Shown: positions 9,332 to 19,691 of the stretch, piece by piece | Position numbering within the stretch: position 1 is the stretch's first letter | Layout: each line of letters starts with the position of its first letter | NCBI GenBank assembly: GCA_012032555.1 | Contig: JAAUSR010000008.1 | Coordinates: 47,734 to 111,733 of the forward strand | Length of the DNA: 64,000 nucleotides | Direction: 5' to 3' | DNA from: Thioploca sp. | GTDB taxonomy: Bacteria; Pseudomonadota; Gammaproteobacteria; Beggiatoales; Beggiatoaceae | The notes under the pieces: model-generated | Seen by the model: the letters and a program-made list of their open reading frames with translations, nothing else | Told to the model about the DNA's origin: nothing | Database searches by the model: none | Made by a program: the position numbers and the translations under genes

Positions 9332-9706
9332 ATGAGCACTTCTAGACTACAAGATGTACCCCGGATGAAATGGGGGGATTCAACAATTTCAGCACAGCGT
9401 TATAATCGCGTTCGACTGGGATTGCTGCGCTTTAAAAACCCCATGCGAATTGATACCGGATTGCGTGATATTGATATCATCTTAGAAGATAAGGTATGGT
9501 ATTGTGTTGATCGAAGTATGCACGATTTACCTATTTGTGCTTGGGATGGCTTCAAGCCAAGGCAAACTTTACATGAGCCAATCTCGTGTCGGTTAAGTTT
9601 TTACCATGCCCATGCTGATAAAATATTGGAAAAAGTATTAACCGCCGTTGATCACTATTTAGAAGAACAACTCGCTAAAATACGTCGTCCGCTTATAGCA
9701 AAATAA
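9332..9706 (+). CDS. Conserved-looking hypothetical protein, 124 aa
   Basis: The start ATG has a strong ribosome-binding site (AAGGGGGC) upstream. The protein is soluble, with no signal peptide or transmembrane helix, and basic at both ends. It has a compact core (RLGLLRFKNPMRIDTGLRDIDIILEDKVWYCVDRS) and two histidine/aspartate-containing stretches (MHDLPICAWDGF and YHAHADKILEK). I do not recognise the family. Codon use and length suggest a real gene. It is divergent from the VWA gene and about 80 bp upstream of ftsB, so it could be read together with ftsB–ispD–ispF. Confidence 0.7.
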   Translation: MSTSRLQDVPRMKWGDSTISAQRYNRVRLGLLRFKNPMRIDTGLRDIDIILEDKVWYCVDRSMHDLPICAWDGFKPRQTLHEPISCRLSFYHAHADKILEKVLTAVDHYLEEQLAKIRRPLIAK

Positions 9707-9787
9707 TTATATAATAACTAACCGTGAAAATTGGGTTAAATCAGCATGAAATATTAACACTTTGGGTAGCGGTTAAGGAGATTTCTA

Positions 9788-10063
9788 ATGCTAAAAATCG
9801 GATTAGCAGTGAGTTTGTTGACGATGACTATTTATTTACAATATCAATTTTGGTTTGGTGAAGGTGGTTATCAAGAATACCAAACTTTACAACAAGCCAT
9901 TAAGCAACAACAACAAGAAAATACCCTGCTAGAAACCAGCAATCAAGCATTGGCAGCGGAAGTAGTGGATCTAAAACAGAACTTAGCCGCAGTTGAAGAA
10001 CAAGCACGGACAAAACTCGGTATGATTAAACGCGATGAGGTTTTTTATCAAATTGTCGAATAA
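9788..10063 (+). CDS. ftsB: Cell division protein FtsB
   Basis: 91 aa: a short cytoplasmic N-terminus, one transmembrane helix (residues 4–22), then a periplasmic coiled coil (YQTLQQAIKQQQQENTLLETSNQALAAEVVDLK) and the conserved end EEQARTKLGMIKRDEVFYQI. FtsB forms the FtsQBL divisome complex. The position directly upstream of ispD–ispF is the standard gammaproteobacterial arrangement. AAGGAG lies upstream of the ATG. Confidence 0.95.
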   Translation: MLKIGLAVSLLTMTIYLQYQFWFGEGGYQEYQTLQQAIKQQQQENTLLETSNQALAAEVVDLKQNLAAVEEQARTKLGMIKRDEVFYQIVE

Positions 10064-10796
10064 TATCCCTCATTATTGGGCAATTGTCCCAGCAGCCGGT
10101 CAGGGTTCACGGATGGGTAATACCCGACCAAAGCAATACTTGCCTTTACACGGTAAGCCTATTTTGCAACATACGTTGGAACGACTGAATTTAACGCGTA
10201 TTAAAAGAATTGTAGTCTGTATTGCTGAAAATGATTCTTACTGGAAAACCTTGACTTTACCTGAAACGATCCTATCCGTTACCGGGGGTGTGGAACGTTG
10301 TCATTCGGTCCTAAATGGATTAAAAGCTTTACAACAACAAGCTCAACCACACGATTGGGTGTTAGTCCATGATGCAGCAAGACCTTGTGTGCGTCCCGCT
10401 GATATTGATAAATTAATGACCCAACTGGCAAATCATCCGGTGGGTGGACTCTTGGCTATACCCGTGCGTGATACCATGAAACGAGTCTCAGTGTTACCAC
10501 CCAATCCGTTGCCAAACCCTTGTTGGGAAGAACGGGGAGTCGAAGTGGTCGAAACCGTTAGCCGCGAAAATTTATGGCATGCGCTGACACCACAAATGTT
10601 TCGTTTAGAAGCCTTGACTCTCGCTTTACAAAACGTATTAAATCAGCAGGAAACCGTAACAGATGAAGCGCAAGCCATGGAAAAATTAGGATATCGTCCC
10701 ATGTTAGTTGAAGGACATGCGGATAATATTAAAGTAACGCTTCCTCATGATTTAAATTTGGCAGAGTTATATCTACAACAACAAGAATTTTCTTAA
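10053..10796 (+). CDS. ispD: 2-C-methyl-D-erythritol 4-phosphate cytidylyltransferase
   Basis: Third step of the MEP isoprenoid pathway. The nucleotide-binding motif AIVPAAGQGSRMG is near the N-terminus, with PKQYLPLHGKPIL, VLVHDAARPCVRPADI and VTDEAQAMEKLG following. The track starts at ATG 10035, inside ftsB and without a visible ribosome-binding site. I prefer TTG at 10053 (LSNNIPHYWAIVPAAG), which has GAGG about 12 bases upstream and overlaps the ftsB stop by 11 bp; the choice is not certain. Length (about 247 aa) fits the family. It is followed 11 bp later by ispF. Confidence 0.93.
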   Translation: MSNNIPHYWAIVPAAGQGSRMGNTRPKQYLPLHGKPILQHTLERLNLTRIKRIVVCIAENDSYWKTLTLPETILSVTGGVERCHSVLNGLKALQQQAQPHDWVLVHDAARPCVRPADIDKLMTQLANHPVGGLLAIPVRDTMKRVSVLPPNPLPNPCWEERGVEVVETVSRENLWHALTPQMFRLEALTLALQNVLNQQETVTDEAQAMEKLGYRPMLVEGHADNIKVTLPHDLNLAELYLQQQEFS

Positions 10797-10807
10797 TTTT
10801 TGCATTT

Positions 10808-11290
10808 ATGCAAGTTAAAACGGGCTTAGGACAAGATAGTCACCGGTTTGATTTTGAAAATAACCATAAGCCACTTATTTTAGGTGGGGTTTTATTTGAA
10901 GGCGAACCGCCTTTACAAGGGAATAGTGACGCAGATGTCGTTTTACATGCTTTGTGTAATGCCATTGCGGGGGTTACCGGCGTTAATATTCTTGGTACCA
11001 TTAGCGATAATTTATGCTTACAACAAGGTGTTACCGACAGCAGGGTTTATGTGCAAACAGCACTTCACCATTTACAAGCGTGGCGTATTTGCCATGTTTC
11101 CTGCAGTATTGAAGGTAAGAGACCGAAAATAACGCCTAAAATTCCAGCGATGAAACACAGTTTAGCGCAATTATTGGGATTAGCCGTCGAAGATATTGGC
11201 ATCACGGCTACCAGTGGTGAAGGTTTAACCGCATTTGGACGAGGCGAAGGTATACAAGTTCTTTGCATGGTTACGGCGATAAATCATTAA
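10808..11290 (+). CDS. ispF: 2-C-methyl-D-erythritol 2,4-cyclodiphosphate synthase, divergent form
   Basis: 160 aa. Metal-site residues are present in GLGQDSHRF (D and H, versus GxGFDVHxF in classical IspF), and GNSDADVVLHALCNAI and FGRGEGIQVLC are recognisable. The canonical FPDTDP...SRELL stretch is replaced by NILGTISDNLCLQQGVTDSRVYV, and the usual AQxPKMxPHIPxM by SIEGKRPKITPKIPAMK. I recall a minority IspF subgroup with this GQDSHRF/SGEGLTAFGRGEG pattern, but cannot search. Position after ispD makes the pathway assignment secure. It may differ in quaternary contacts or regulation. Confidence 0.88.
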   Translation: MQVKTGLGQDSHRFDFENNHKPLILGGVLFEGEPPLQGNSDADVVLHALCNAIAGVTGVNILGTISDNLCLQQGVTDSRVYVQTALHHLQAWRICHVSCSIEGKRPKITPKIPAMKHSLAQLLGLAVEDIGITATSGEGLTAFGRGEGIQVLCMVTAINH

Positions 11291-11305
11291 GTAGGAGAAT
11301 AATCC

Positions 11306-12519
11306 ATGGAGAAAATACATCCCAATGCCCTAGCAAGCATTGAATTTCAGTTAAATTGGCAAAGTCAAGTCGCTTCCCACGTCGATTGCTATTTTGCGCC
11401 TAAAGTCAATTTTTGGCTTGATTTCATGCCGGTTACTGTCCAAAAAGCCCTGATGGATAAAAGCAGTGGTGATACGGTTACGGTATCGCTCCATCACGAC
11501 AATATCATTCCCGTTTATACTCAGCAAAATATTTTTACCATATCGAATCAACAGTTTAATTATAATTTATTACGTGGACGACGAGTTGAACCTCGAGTAG
11601 GACGGTTTTATCCCCATAAGTTTTTGCACAACGTATCGGGTGCAGTAAAAGCAAAAATGACCGCACTGCGCTGTATTGGATTGGCAGAACACGCGTTAAC
11701 AATTGATTTTAATCACCCTTAGCGCAACGTAAATTAAGCCTTAGTGCTAAAATCGATAAGGTCCAAGCCGGACAACATGATGAACGTGGAGGGCGATGTA
11801 ACGAATGGGCAGAAATCATCACCAGTGAGGGTGTTGGTTTTCAAACGCGTTATCAAGATATCCCCACTGACTTTTTTGCAGATGATCCGTTTGGTCGGTT
11901 AGATTGGAGCGATGATACTGAATTTTATCGTCAGCCACGTCTCGTTAATCATATTGATTCACAAGCAATTGAAATCATAACTCATTTTTATAATCGATTT
12001 CTTCAGCCCGGGATGGATATATTAGATTTAATGAGTAGTTGGAAATCACATTTGCCAGTGAATATCAAATTCAATCAGCTGGTCGGATTGGGAATTAATT
12101 CAACAGAATTAGCGGGTAATCCGCAATTGACTCATCATTTTGTTTATGATCTCAATAAAAATCCTCACCTTCCCTTTGATAATGAACAATTTGATGTGGT
12201 GGTGTGTACTGTTTCAGTTGAATATCTTATCCATCCGTTTGCGGTATTTGAAGAAGTCGCTCGAGTTTTAAAGCCCGATGGCTATTTTATCGTCACCTTT
12301 TCTAATCGCTGGTTTCCACCGAAAGTCATTCAGATTTGGACTGATATTCACGAATTTGAACGCATGGGACTGGTCCTTGAATATTTTATCCAATCGGGTC
12401 GATATCAACACTTGGGAACTTATTCTGTGCGTAATTATCCTCGACCGGCTGATGATAAATATAGCCATGAAACTTCACAATCCGATCCCGTATTTGCGGT
12501 TTATGGACAAAAGGCTTAA
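11306..12519 (+). pseudogene. FKBP-like plus SAM methyltransferase protein, split by one frameshift
   Basis: Two track ORFs (11306–11722 and 12013–12519) belong to one gene. The first ends ...DFNHP-stop at 11720; the other frame continues PLAQRKLSLSAKIDK and stays open to 12519, so one missing base near 11717–11720 explains the break. The N-terminal part (PRVGRFYPHKFL...LTIDFNHPLAQRKLSL) resembles the FKBP-type peptidyl-prolyl isomerase fold. The C-terminal part is a class I methyltransferase of the methyltransferase-11 type (FDNEQFDVVVCTVSVEYL, VARVLKPDGYFIVTFSNR). The substrate is unknown. It follows ispF by 15 bp with a GGAG ribosome-binding site. It could be intact in the organism if the frameshift is a sequencing error. 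Confidence 0.75.
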
Positions 12520-12531
12520 TTGAGAAAATAT

Positions 12532-13224
12532 ATGCTCGCTTTCATCTTAGATTCCCATAATTTTCCTTTTACCATCGCTTTACTAACCATGGTAGGAATT
12601 GCCTTATTAGAAGGAATTACCACGCTGTTGGGATTTGGTCTGTCTAGCATGCTGGGATATTTCTTGCCAGACCTCGATGCTCAACCGGGTTTGGATGTGG
12701 ATCATCCTGATGTTGATACTCCCCATGCTGGTACTTCCCTAGGACACCTGCTGGGTTGGATCAATGTCGGTCGGGTACCTTTGATGGTGTTACTCATCAT
12801 TTTTCTAACTATTTTTGCGCTGCTCGGTTATACTCTACAAGCTATTTTTTTAATTATAGTTGGTCATATGTTGCCAGGGTTACTAGCGGCATTAGTTAGT
12901 TTATTTTTATCATTACCCTGGGTTCGTTTTTTGGGAAGATTCTTAGGTAAACTGATGCCCAATGATGAAACTGAAGCCATTTCCGAAGAAACGTTTGTTG
13001 GTCGGGTTGCCACAATTACCTTAGGGACTGCCACTAAAGGACGACCGGCACGAGCAAAATTTCAAGACAATTATGGAACCACTCATTTAGTAATGGTGGA
13101 ACCAGAAAGTATAGCGGAAATATTTAACCAAGGTGATCAAGTCATTTTGCTTGAGCGGTTAGGCGGGAAATTTCTAGCCGTACATAATACTAATCCATTG
13201 TTAAAAAAAATTATTGAGGAGTAA
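12532..13224 (+). CDS. yqiJ: YqiJ-like membrane protein with OB-fold
   Basis: Inner-membrane protein with three hydrophobic helices (roughly residues 10–40, 80–110 and 110–130 of the track ORF), a His/Asp-rich loop (DLDAQPGLDVDHPDVDTPHAG), and a C-terminal OB-fold-like domain (ETFVGRVATITLGTATKGRPARAKFQDNYG). The pattern matches E. coli YqiJ, encoded beside the flotillin-like YqiK exactly as here (3-bp gap). The track start is a TTG at 12520; the ATG at 12532 (MLAFILDSHNFPF) is equally good and I use it. It probably forms a membrane microdomain module with yqiK. Confidence 0.85.
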   Translation: MLAFILDSHNFPFTIALLTMVGIALLEGITTLLGFGLSSMLGYFLPDLDAQPGLDVDHPDVDTPHAGTSLGHLLGWINVGRVPLMVLLIIFLTIFALLGYTLQAIFLIIVGHMLPGLLAALVSLFLSLPWVRFLGRFLGKLMPNDETEAISEETFVGRVATITLGTATKGRPARAKFQDNYGTTHLVMVEPESIAEIFNQGDQVILLERLGGKFLAVHNTNPLLKKIIEE

Positions 13225-13227
13225 ATT

Positions 13228-14967
13228 ATGGAAGACTTATTGATTATTCCAGTTATTCTAGTTATCGCACTGATCGCTATTGGACTTATCTTTGCCAAGC
13301 TATATCAACGTTCGACCAAAGAAGTTTCCTTTGTTCGCACCGGTTTGGGTGGACAAAAAGTTATTATGAATGGCGGTGCTCTCGTGCTACCTATCGTCCA
13401 CGACACCATACCGGTCAACATGAATACCGTGTGCTTACGAGTAGAACGTGCTAAAGAGCAAGCACTTATCACCCGAGATCGGATGCGAGTTGATGTCACC
13501 GCTGAATTTTATATCCGGGTTTCTCCTAATGAAGAAGCCATTGCGACGGCAGCCCAAACCCTGGGGCATCGCACTATGCACACGGATAGAATTTTAGAAT
13601 TGATTGAAGGCAAATTTGTCGATGCGTTGCGCGCCGTCGCTGCTAAAATGGCGATGGAAGAATTGCATGAACAACGGGTTAATTTTGTTCAAGAAGTTCA
13701 AGTTGGCGTGTCTGAAGATTTACAACAAAATGGGTTAGAACTAGAAACCGTTTCTTTGACCGCCTTAGATCAAACTGATATTGAATACTTTAATCCTCAA
13801 AATGCTTTTGATGCTGAAGGGTTAACTAAATTGACCGAATCCATTGTAGTCCGCAAAAAACGACGTAATGACATTGAACAGGATACCCAAGTCGCTATTC
13901 AGACTAAGAATTTAGAAGCTGAGCGTAAAAAACTAGAATTAAGCCGCGATACCGAATATGCTAAACTCGGGCAACAACGGGAAGTAGAAAGCTATCGTGC
14001 TGGGCAATCTGCCGAAATTGCCAAACAACAAGCTGAGCAAGAACGGGCTGCTCAAGAAGCGAAAATTGTTGCACAACGACAAGTAGAACAAGCTGAGATT
14101 CAAAAACGACAAGCGATTGAAGAAAGAGAAATTGCGCAACGAAAGGCGGTGGAATCAGCCGAAATTGAACGCAAACAAGCTATTGAACTCGCCGAGCAAG
14201 AACGGGCTATTGCGATTGCTAACAAATCCAAAGAAGAATCTGAAGCCAAAGCAGCAGCTGATATTGCCCGTGCTGAAGCAGCTAAAGCTGAAGAATCGGT
14301 CATTACCGCACGGCAAGTGGCTCAAGCAGATCGGCAAAAACAAATTGAACTAATTGAAGCTCATAAAAAAGCGGAACGTGACGCCATTGGAATCACGATT
14401 GCGGCAACCACTGAAAAGCAAGCCGCCCAGGATCACGCTGAAGCCAAACGCTTACAAGCCACCGGTGAAGCAGAATCCCGTAAAATTACTGCTCAAGCTG
14501 AAGCCGAAGCGATTAAAATCCGTGCAGAAGCGGATGAACAACGTTATCTAGTAGATGCCGAAGGTAAACGTCAACTCAATGAATCCGCTAATATTCTTTC
14601 TGCCGCACAAATTGAAATGCAAATTAAACTGAAAACCATTGAGCAATTACCGGCTATTATTGCCCAAACAGTTAAACCCATGGAACGAATTGAAGGCATT
14701 AAAATTTATCAAATAGAAGGACTAGCAGGAGGACATCATGCTAACAGCAGTGAAACCGGTACCCCTAATTTAGCTGAACAAGTCACTAATGCTGCATTAC
14801 GTTATCGCTTACAAACACCGTTATTGGACGGTTTATTAAGGGAATTAGGCTTTGATCTTGAACAAGGTATCAATGGCATGAGTGCTAATATTGCCCCAAA
14901 AATAGACCAACCAGCGGCTACGCTCAATCAAGTAGATAATGCTGCTGTTACGAAAGAAATGTCATGA
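13228..14967 (+). CDS. yqiK: Flotillin-like protein YqiK
   Basis: 579 aa. A single N-terminal transmembrane helix (IIPVILVIALIAIGLIFAKLY) is followed by an SPFH/band-7 domain (about residues 30–210, FVRTGLGGQKVIMNGG, YIRVSPNEEAIATAAQTLG) and a very long Ala/Glu/Lys/Arg-rich coiled coil (about residues 215–450, repeated EIAQRKAVESAEIERKQ-type units). A C-terminal oligomerisation region follows. AGGAG precedes the ATG. Bacterial flotillins organise lipid microdomains; YqiJ is the usual partner. The coiled-coil codons generate several spurious ORFs in other frames. Confidence 0.93.
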   Translation: MEDLLIIPVILVIALIAIGLIFAKLYQRSTKEVSFVRTGLGGQKVIMNGGALVLPIVHDTIPVNMNTVCLRVERAKEQALITRDRMRVDVTAEFYIRVSPNEEAIATAAQTLGHRTMHTDRILELIEGKFVDALRAVAAKMAMEELHEQRVNFVQEVQVGVSEDLQQNGLELETVSLTALDQTDIEYFNPQNAFDAEGLTKLTESIVVRKKRRNDIEQDTQVAIQTKNLEAERKKLELSRDTEYAKLGQQREVESYRAGQSAEIAKQQAEQERAAQEAKIVAQRQVEQAEIQKRQAIEEREIAQRKAVESAEIERKQAIELAEQERAIAIANKSKEESEAKAAADIARAEAAKAEESVITARQVAQADRQKQIELIEAHKKAERDAIGITIAATTEKQAAQDHAEAKRLQATGEAESRKITAQAEAEAIKIRAEADEQRYLVDAEGKRQLNESANILSAAQIEMQIKLKTIEQLPAIIAQTVKPMERIEGIKIYQIEGLAGGHHANSSETGTPNLAEQVTNAALRYRLQTPLLDGLLRELGFDLEQGINGMSANIAPKIDQPAATLNQVDNAAVTKEMS

Positions 14968-15005
14968 AGTAACTGATGTTAAGGTTAAGTCAGGTTGTGT
15001 GAACG

Positions 15006-15324
15006 ATGAAACAAGCGATTTGGATTACCTATGATTTAGGTATTAAAGGAGATTATGAGGAACTGTACTCTTGGCTAGCTGATCATGAGGCTAAAGAGTG
15101 TGGTGATAACGTTGCCTTCCTTAAATAGGATATCCAAGACAACCTCGTTGAACAATTGAAACCGGATTTATCAGCGCATGTTAACTTATCGAAACCGGAT
15201 TGTATCTACCTTATTTGGAAAGAAAATGATAAATTGAAAGGCCACTATTTATTGGGTAGAAGAAATAGCAGCACCCTGGACTGGATACGGTTCTCAAATT
15301 GCTGAAATAGATGAAGAGGGCTAG
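15006..15324 (+). pseudogene. Decayed hypothetical gene with in-frame stop and frameshift
   Basis: Not in the ORF track. Reading from ATG 15006 gives MKQAIWITYDLGIKGDYEEL then WLADHEAKECGDNVAFLK, stopping at TAG 15126. The same frame continues LVEQLKPDLSAHVNLSKPDCIYLIWKENDKLKGHYLLG, and after a frame change near 15256 the sequence ends APWTGYGSQIAEIDEEG-stop at 15322. I recall intact relatives of similar form (MKxAIWxxYDLGxxGDYE), function unknown. The two lesions suggest real decay rather than one read error. Confidence 0.65.
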
Positions 15325-15361
15325 ATCATAGAAACATAATAAATTTAATAGCGCTAAATCC

Positions 15362-15418
15362 GTCGTGATTTTTCTAAAAAACCTGACCGGTTTTTAAAAC
15401 GAGTCAGGTTTATACTAC
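15362..15418 (+). terminator. Hairpin of a dispersed repeat upstream of tgt
   Basis: AACCTGAC (15380–15387) pairs perfectly with GTCAGGTT (15403–15410), followed by TATACTACTTTTT. The whole GTGATTTTTC...TACTAC unit occurs again, inverted, at 46763–46820, so it is a mobile or dispersed terminator-like repeat rather than a gene-specific site. It would stop transcription from the decayed gene before tgt. Confidence 0.6.
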
Positions 15419-15483
15419 TTTTTAATTAAAATCACTTAAATTCTACCCAAGCATCATCTGCCAAGTTCTTAAGTTTTTCCTGA

Positions 15484-16611
<1,128 letters not shown>

Positions 16612-17231
16612 AACTCAAAAAATAATGTAGTAAATAAGTATCTTGTCAATTAGGAGAACCCTTTGATTGATTATAAAAAACACATTTCTTTTCTTTAGAA
16701 CTGAATAAATACTCAGATAAACATTGCATTCGTCGCTTGAAAATAACCTTATTTTACTATTGCCAATAATATCTAATCTATCAGCTTACTATCGACTAAA
16801 ATTTGTTTTACTTTTGTTCTAAGTTCATTGGCAATCTTTTTACCACGGTCATTCCAACCTTGCTACCTATCCATTTTGAAAATTGATCGGACACACAGCG
16901 AAGTCTAACCAACTTTCTACTAATAACTATTAAGGCTAACCAACATTCTACTACTTAATTTAATGAAAACTCGCTTAAATAATATTAAGTGCAATTATAA
17001 TTGATTATAAATCCTAATCTAAATAGTTTGGAATATTCCTAATAGTGCTGTTCACTTTAGATATAATAATTTTTATAATTTATTGCCTAACTTAACAGCA
17101 GTGTGTGGGAATTTGGGAATGCATACCGTGAGCTTTAGTGTCATACTTTCTCCTGCAACTCAATAAAGGAGAACGCTGGAGCATAAAAACCAGAAAATGC
17201 TCTTTTACACATAAAACGTAGGAAAAGCATA
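16612..17231. other. Intergenic region with repeat remnants
   Basis: No convincing gene. On the minus strand about 16860–16773 a short open stretch QGWNDRGKKIANELRTKVKQ...-stop looks like the tail of a lost gene. At 16861–16905 is a dispersed sequence (CTACCTATCCATTTTGAAA then GATCGGACACAC) that recurs near 23945. At 17044–17060 and 17087–17104 are facing copies of an end resembling the MITE family terminal repeat (CTAACTTAACAGCAGTGT). The promoter of ovoA must lie in the last part. Confidence 0.4.
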
Positions 17232-19691
17232 ATGAATCAAACAATGACTCGTAATCCCAACCTCGATTTATCATACACGACAAATGAAGCTTGGTACCAA
17301 AACTTAAAAGGTGGTCAGGTTGATGCTCGTCTCAAAGGAGCACGTTCTAATTGGTGGTGGACTGGAAAACCACCCGTATTTGGTCAGTGTCCAGGTGTAC
17401 AAGTCAATGGCATTATTTCTTCTTTGCCACTAATTGATTTAAGTCAATGCACGAGATCGGATGTACTTGATTATTTTGATAACACTTGGACGCTTACCGA
17501 GGTATTATTTTCAGCCTTACAAGGTGAAGAGGCGTTCTACCGACCACCGTATCATCAACTTCGCCACCCGCTTATTTTTTATTATGGCCACACGGCAGTA
17601 GTGTACATTAACAAATTACGAGTTGCCGGCATTCTAAATGCTCCAATTAATGAGTACTTTGAACAAGTTTTTGAAACCGGGGTTGATGAGATGTCATGGG
17701 ATGATATGTCTAAAAACACGATGACGTGGCCTACTTTCAAGGAAGTTCATGATTATCGCCAGACCGTTTATAACACCGTTAAGCAAATTATTGAAACACT
17801 CTCAGTATTTAAAACCCCAAACTTGCCCATTACCCCAACCAGCCCAGCTTGGGCAATATTTATGGGTTTCGAGCATGAACGTATTCACCTGGAAACCTCT
17901 TCTGTGCTATTCAGAGAACTACCAGTGCAACTGCTGCGTCGTCCCGAACAATGGCCACTGTACCACCCCACGGCTAATAAACCCAGCACCCACCTGCCAC
18001 AACGCGGAACCGATTATCCAGACAACCTCATGGTAGCAGTGCCAGCCGGCGATTTGACCTTAGGTAAACCATCAAACTGGCCGTCTTACGGCTGGGATAA
18101 TGAGTATGGGGAACGAACTTTGCGGGTGTACCCATTTCGTGCTAGCCGCTATTTGGTGAGCAATGGTGAGTTTTATGAATTTGTGAAAGCTGATGGTTAT
18201 CGTGAGCAGCGTTATTGGAGCGAAGCGGGGTGGCAGTGGCGTAAATTTAGGAATGTCAAATGGCCCACCTTTTGGGTATCCCATGGTCCGGCCGGTCTTC
18301 AACAATACCAATTGCGTACTTGCTTTGAAATTATTGATATGCCTTGGTCATGGCCGGTAGAAGTCAATTACCACGAAGCGAAGGCCTATTGTGCATGGCG
18401 TACCGAGCAAGAGGGGTGCGAAACACCCTACCGAGTTCTAACTGAAGCCGAACATAACCGAATCCGAGATAAATCCTGCTTTGATGAAGCAGCGGGAATA
18501 GCGCGGGATGCGGTAATGACCACCAGTGGTCACAATATGGCTACTACTAAGGGTATGAATCTTAATTTAGCTTATGGGGCGCAAACTCCAGTGAACGCAC
18601 TACCACCTACGTCAGCCGGTTTTCATGATGTTTTTGGCAACGTGTGGCAGTGGTGTGAAGACAATTTTAACCCACTCAATAATTTCCGCGTGCATTATCT
18701 ATACGATGACTTTAGCACCCCTTGTTTTGACGGCAAACATAATATGATCATGGGTGGTTCTTTTATCAGCACCGGTGATGAAGCGAGTATCTGGGCACGT
18801 TTTCACTTTCGACCCCACTTTTTTCAACATGCCGGGTTTCGTCTCGTTAGTTCTGATGATGTTGATTCTACTGGTGATACGGTGAAATTAAGTATACCAG
18901 CGACCACCAGCAATGTGTATGAAACCCAACAAATGCTCAATGATTACCTGTTGCTTCACTACGGTACTGCTAAGGATGTTATGCCCTATTCTTTTGGCCC
19001 CCGAGACGCGACTGACTTTCCGAGTCGTTGTGCCAAAGTGGTGGTTGAATCAGCTACCCAGTTGGGCATTCCAACCCGGCGGGCGATTGATGTCGGTTGT
19101 GCCGTCGGGGGAACGGTTTTTGAGTTAGCGCGAACTTTTGAAGAAGTGGTTGGGGTTGACTTAAGTGAATCTTTCATTAATGCCGCTAAGACACTCAAGC
19201 GTGATGGTCAGTTAGCCTATTTTCGTAAAGATGAAGGCCTGTTAGGCCAACACCTGATAGCGACTATCGATGCCACCATTGATCGCAATCGTACCACCTT
19301 TCACCAAGCAGATGCTGGTGCGTTGCCGGTAGAATTAGTTGGCTTTGATGCCGTACTGCTAGCAAACTTATTAGATCGGCTGCCCAGTCCCAAGGCCTGT
19401 CTGGCACTAATGGGAGGTTATCTTGGACTAGTACGACCGGGCGGCATGTTGGTGGTGATGTCACCCTATACTTGGTTGGAACAATTCACACCGATTGATG
19501 CGTGGCTGGGTGGCTATGAGCGAGATGGTACTCCAGTTTCTTCCCGAGAAGGGCTTCATGCTGCCCTTGATGAAGCGTTTAAACTGGTAAGTGAACAAGA
19601 TATGCCCTTACTTATCCGTGAACATGCCCGTAAATATCAATATATTGTCACTCATGTCAGTGTATGGAGACGCCGGGAAACATCAGAATGA
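17232..19691 (+). CDS. ovoA: 5-histidylcysteine sulfoxide synthase / mercaptohistidine methyltransferase OvoA
   Basis: 819 aa. The three-domain order matches OvoA. First is a DinB-like region with an iron-site motif (GFEHERIHLETSSVL near residue 218) and YYGHTAVVYINKLR. Second is a formylglycine-generating-enzyme-like domain (residues about 260–540; ASRYLVSNGEFYEFV, GFHDVFGNVWQWCED, GGSFISTGDEASIWARFHFRPHF). Third is a C-terminal class I methyltransferase (about 580–815; AIDVGCAVGGTVFELARTF). OvoA couples cysteine to C5 of histidine with oxygen; the C-terminal domain N-methylates the mercaptohistidine to ovothiol A. The full-length fusion suggests the cell makes ovothiol as a redox protectant, though the separate lyase OvoB is not in the window. 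Confidence 0.95.
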   Translation: MNQTMTRNPNLDLSYTTNEAWYQNLKGGQVDARLKGARSNWWWTGKPPVFGQCPGVQVNGIISSLPLIDLSQCTRSDVLDYFDNTWTLTEVLFSALQGEEAFYRPPYHQLRHPLIFYYGHTAVVYINKLRVAGILNAPINEYFEQVFETGVDEMSWDDMSKNTMTWPTFKEVHDYRQTVYNTVKQIIETLSVFKTPNLPITPTSPAWAIFMGFEHERIHLETSSVLFRELPVQLLRRPEQWPLYHPTANKPSTHLPQRGTDYPDNLMVAVPAGDLTLGKPSNWPSYGWDNEYGERTLRVYPFRASRYLVSNGEFYEFVKADGYREQRYWSEAGWQWRKFRNVKWPTFWVSHGPAGLQQYQLRTCFEIIDMPWSWPVEVNYHEAKAYCAWRTEQEGCETPYRVLTEAEHNRIRDKSCFDEAAGIARDAVMTTSGHNMATTKGMNLNLAYGAQTPVNALPPTSAGFHDVFGNVWQWCEDNFNPLNNFRVHYLYDDFSTPCFDGKHNMIMGGSFISTGDEASIWARFHFRPHFFQHAGFRLVSSDDVDSTGDTVKLSIPATTSNVYETQQMLNDYLLLHYGTAKDVMPYSFGPRDATDFPSRCAKVVVESATQLGIPTRRAIDVGCAVGGTVFELARTFEEVVGVDLSESFINAAKTLKRDGQLAYFRKDEGLLGQHLIATIDATIDRNRTTFHQADAGALPVELVGFDAVLLANLLDRLPSPKACLALMGGYLGLVRPGGMLVVMSPYTWLEQFTPIDAWLGGYERDGTPVSSREGLHAALDEAFKLVSEQDMPLLIREHARKYQYIVTHVSVWRRRETSE

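Noticed and set aside
11714-11725. Programmed frameshift in the FKBP-like/methyltransferase gene
   Set aside because: The break does not fit a slippery heptamer in the correct phase; a one-base deletion is the simpler explanation.
14100-14551. Several ORFs within the yqiK coiled coil on both strands
   Set aside because: Caused by the low-complexity Ala/Glu/Lys codons of YqiK.
17092-17283. Minus-strand ORF overlapping the start of ovoA
   Set aside because: Overlaps the well-supported ovoA start and a MITE-like end; no coding signal.
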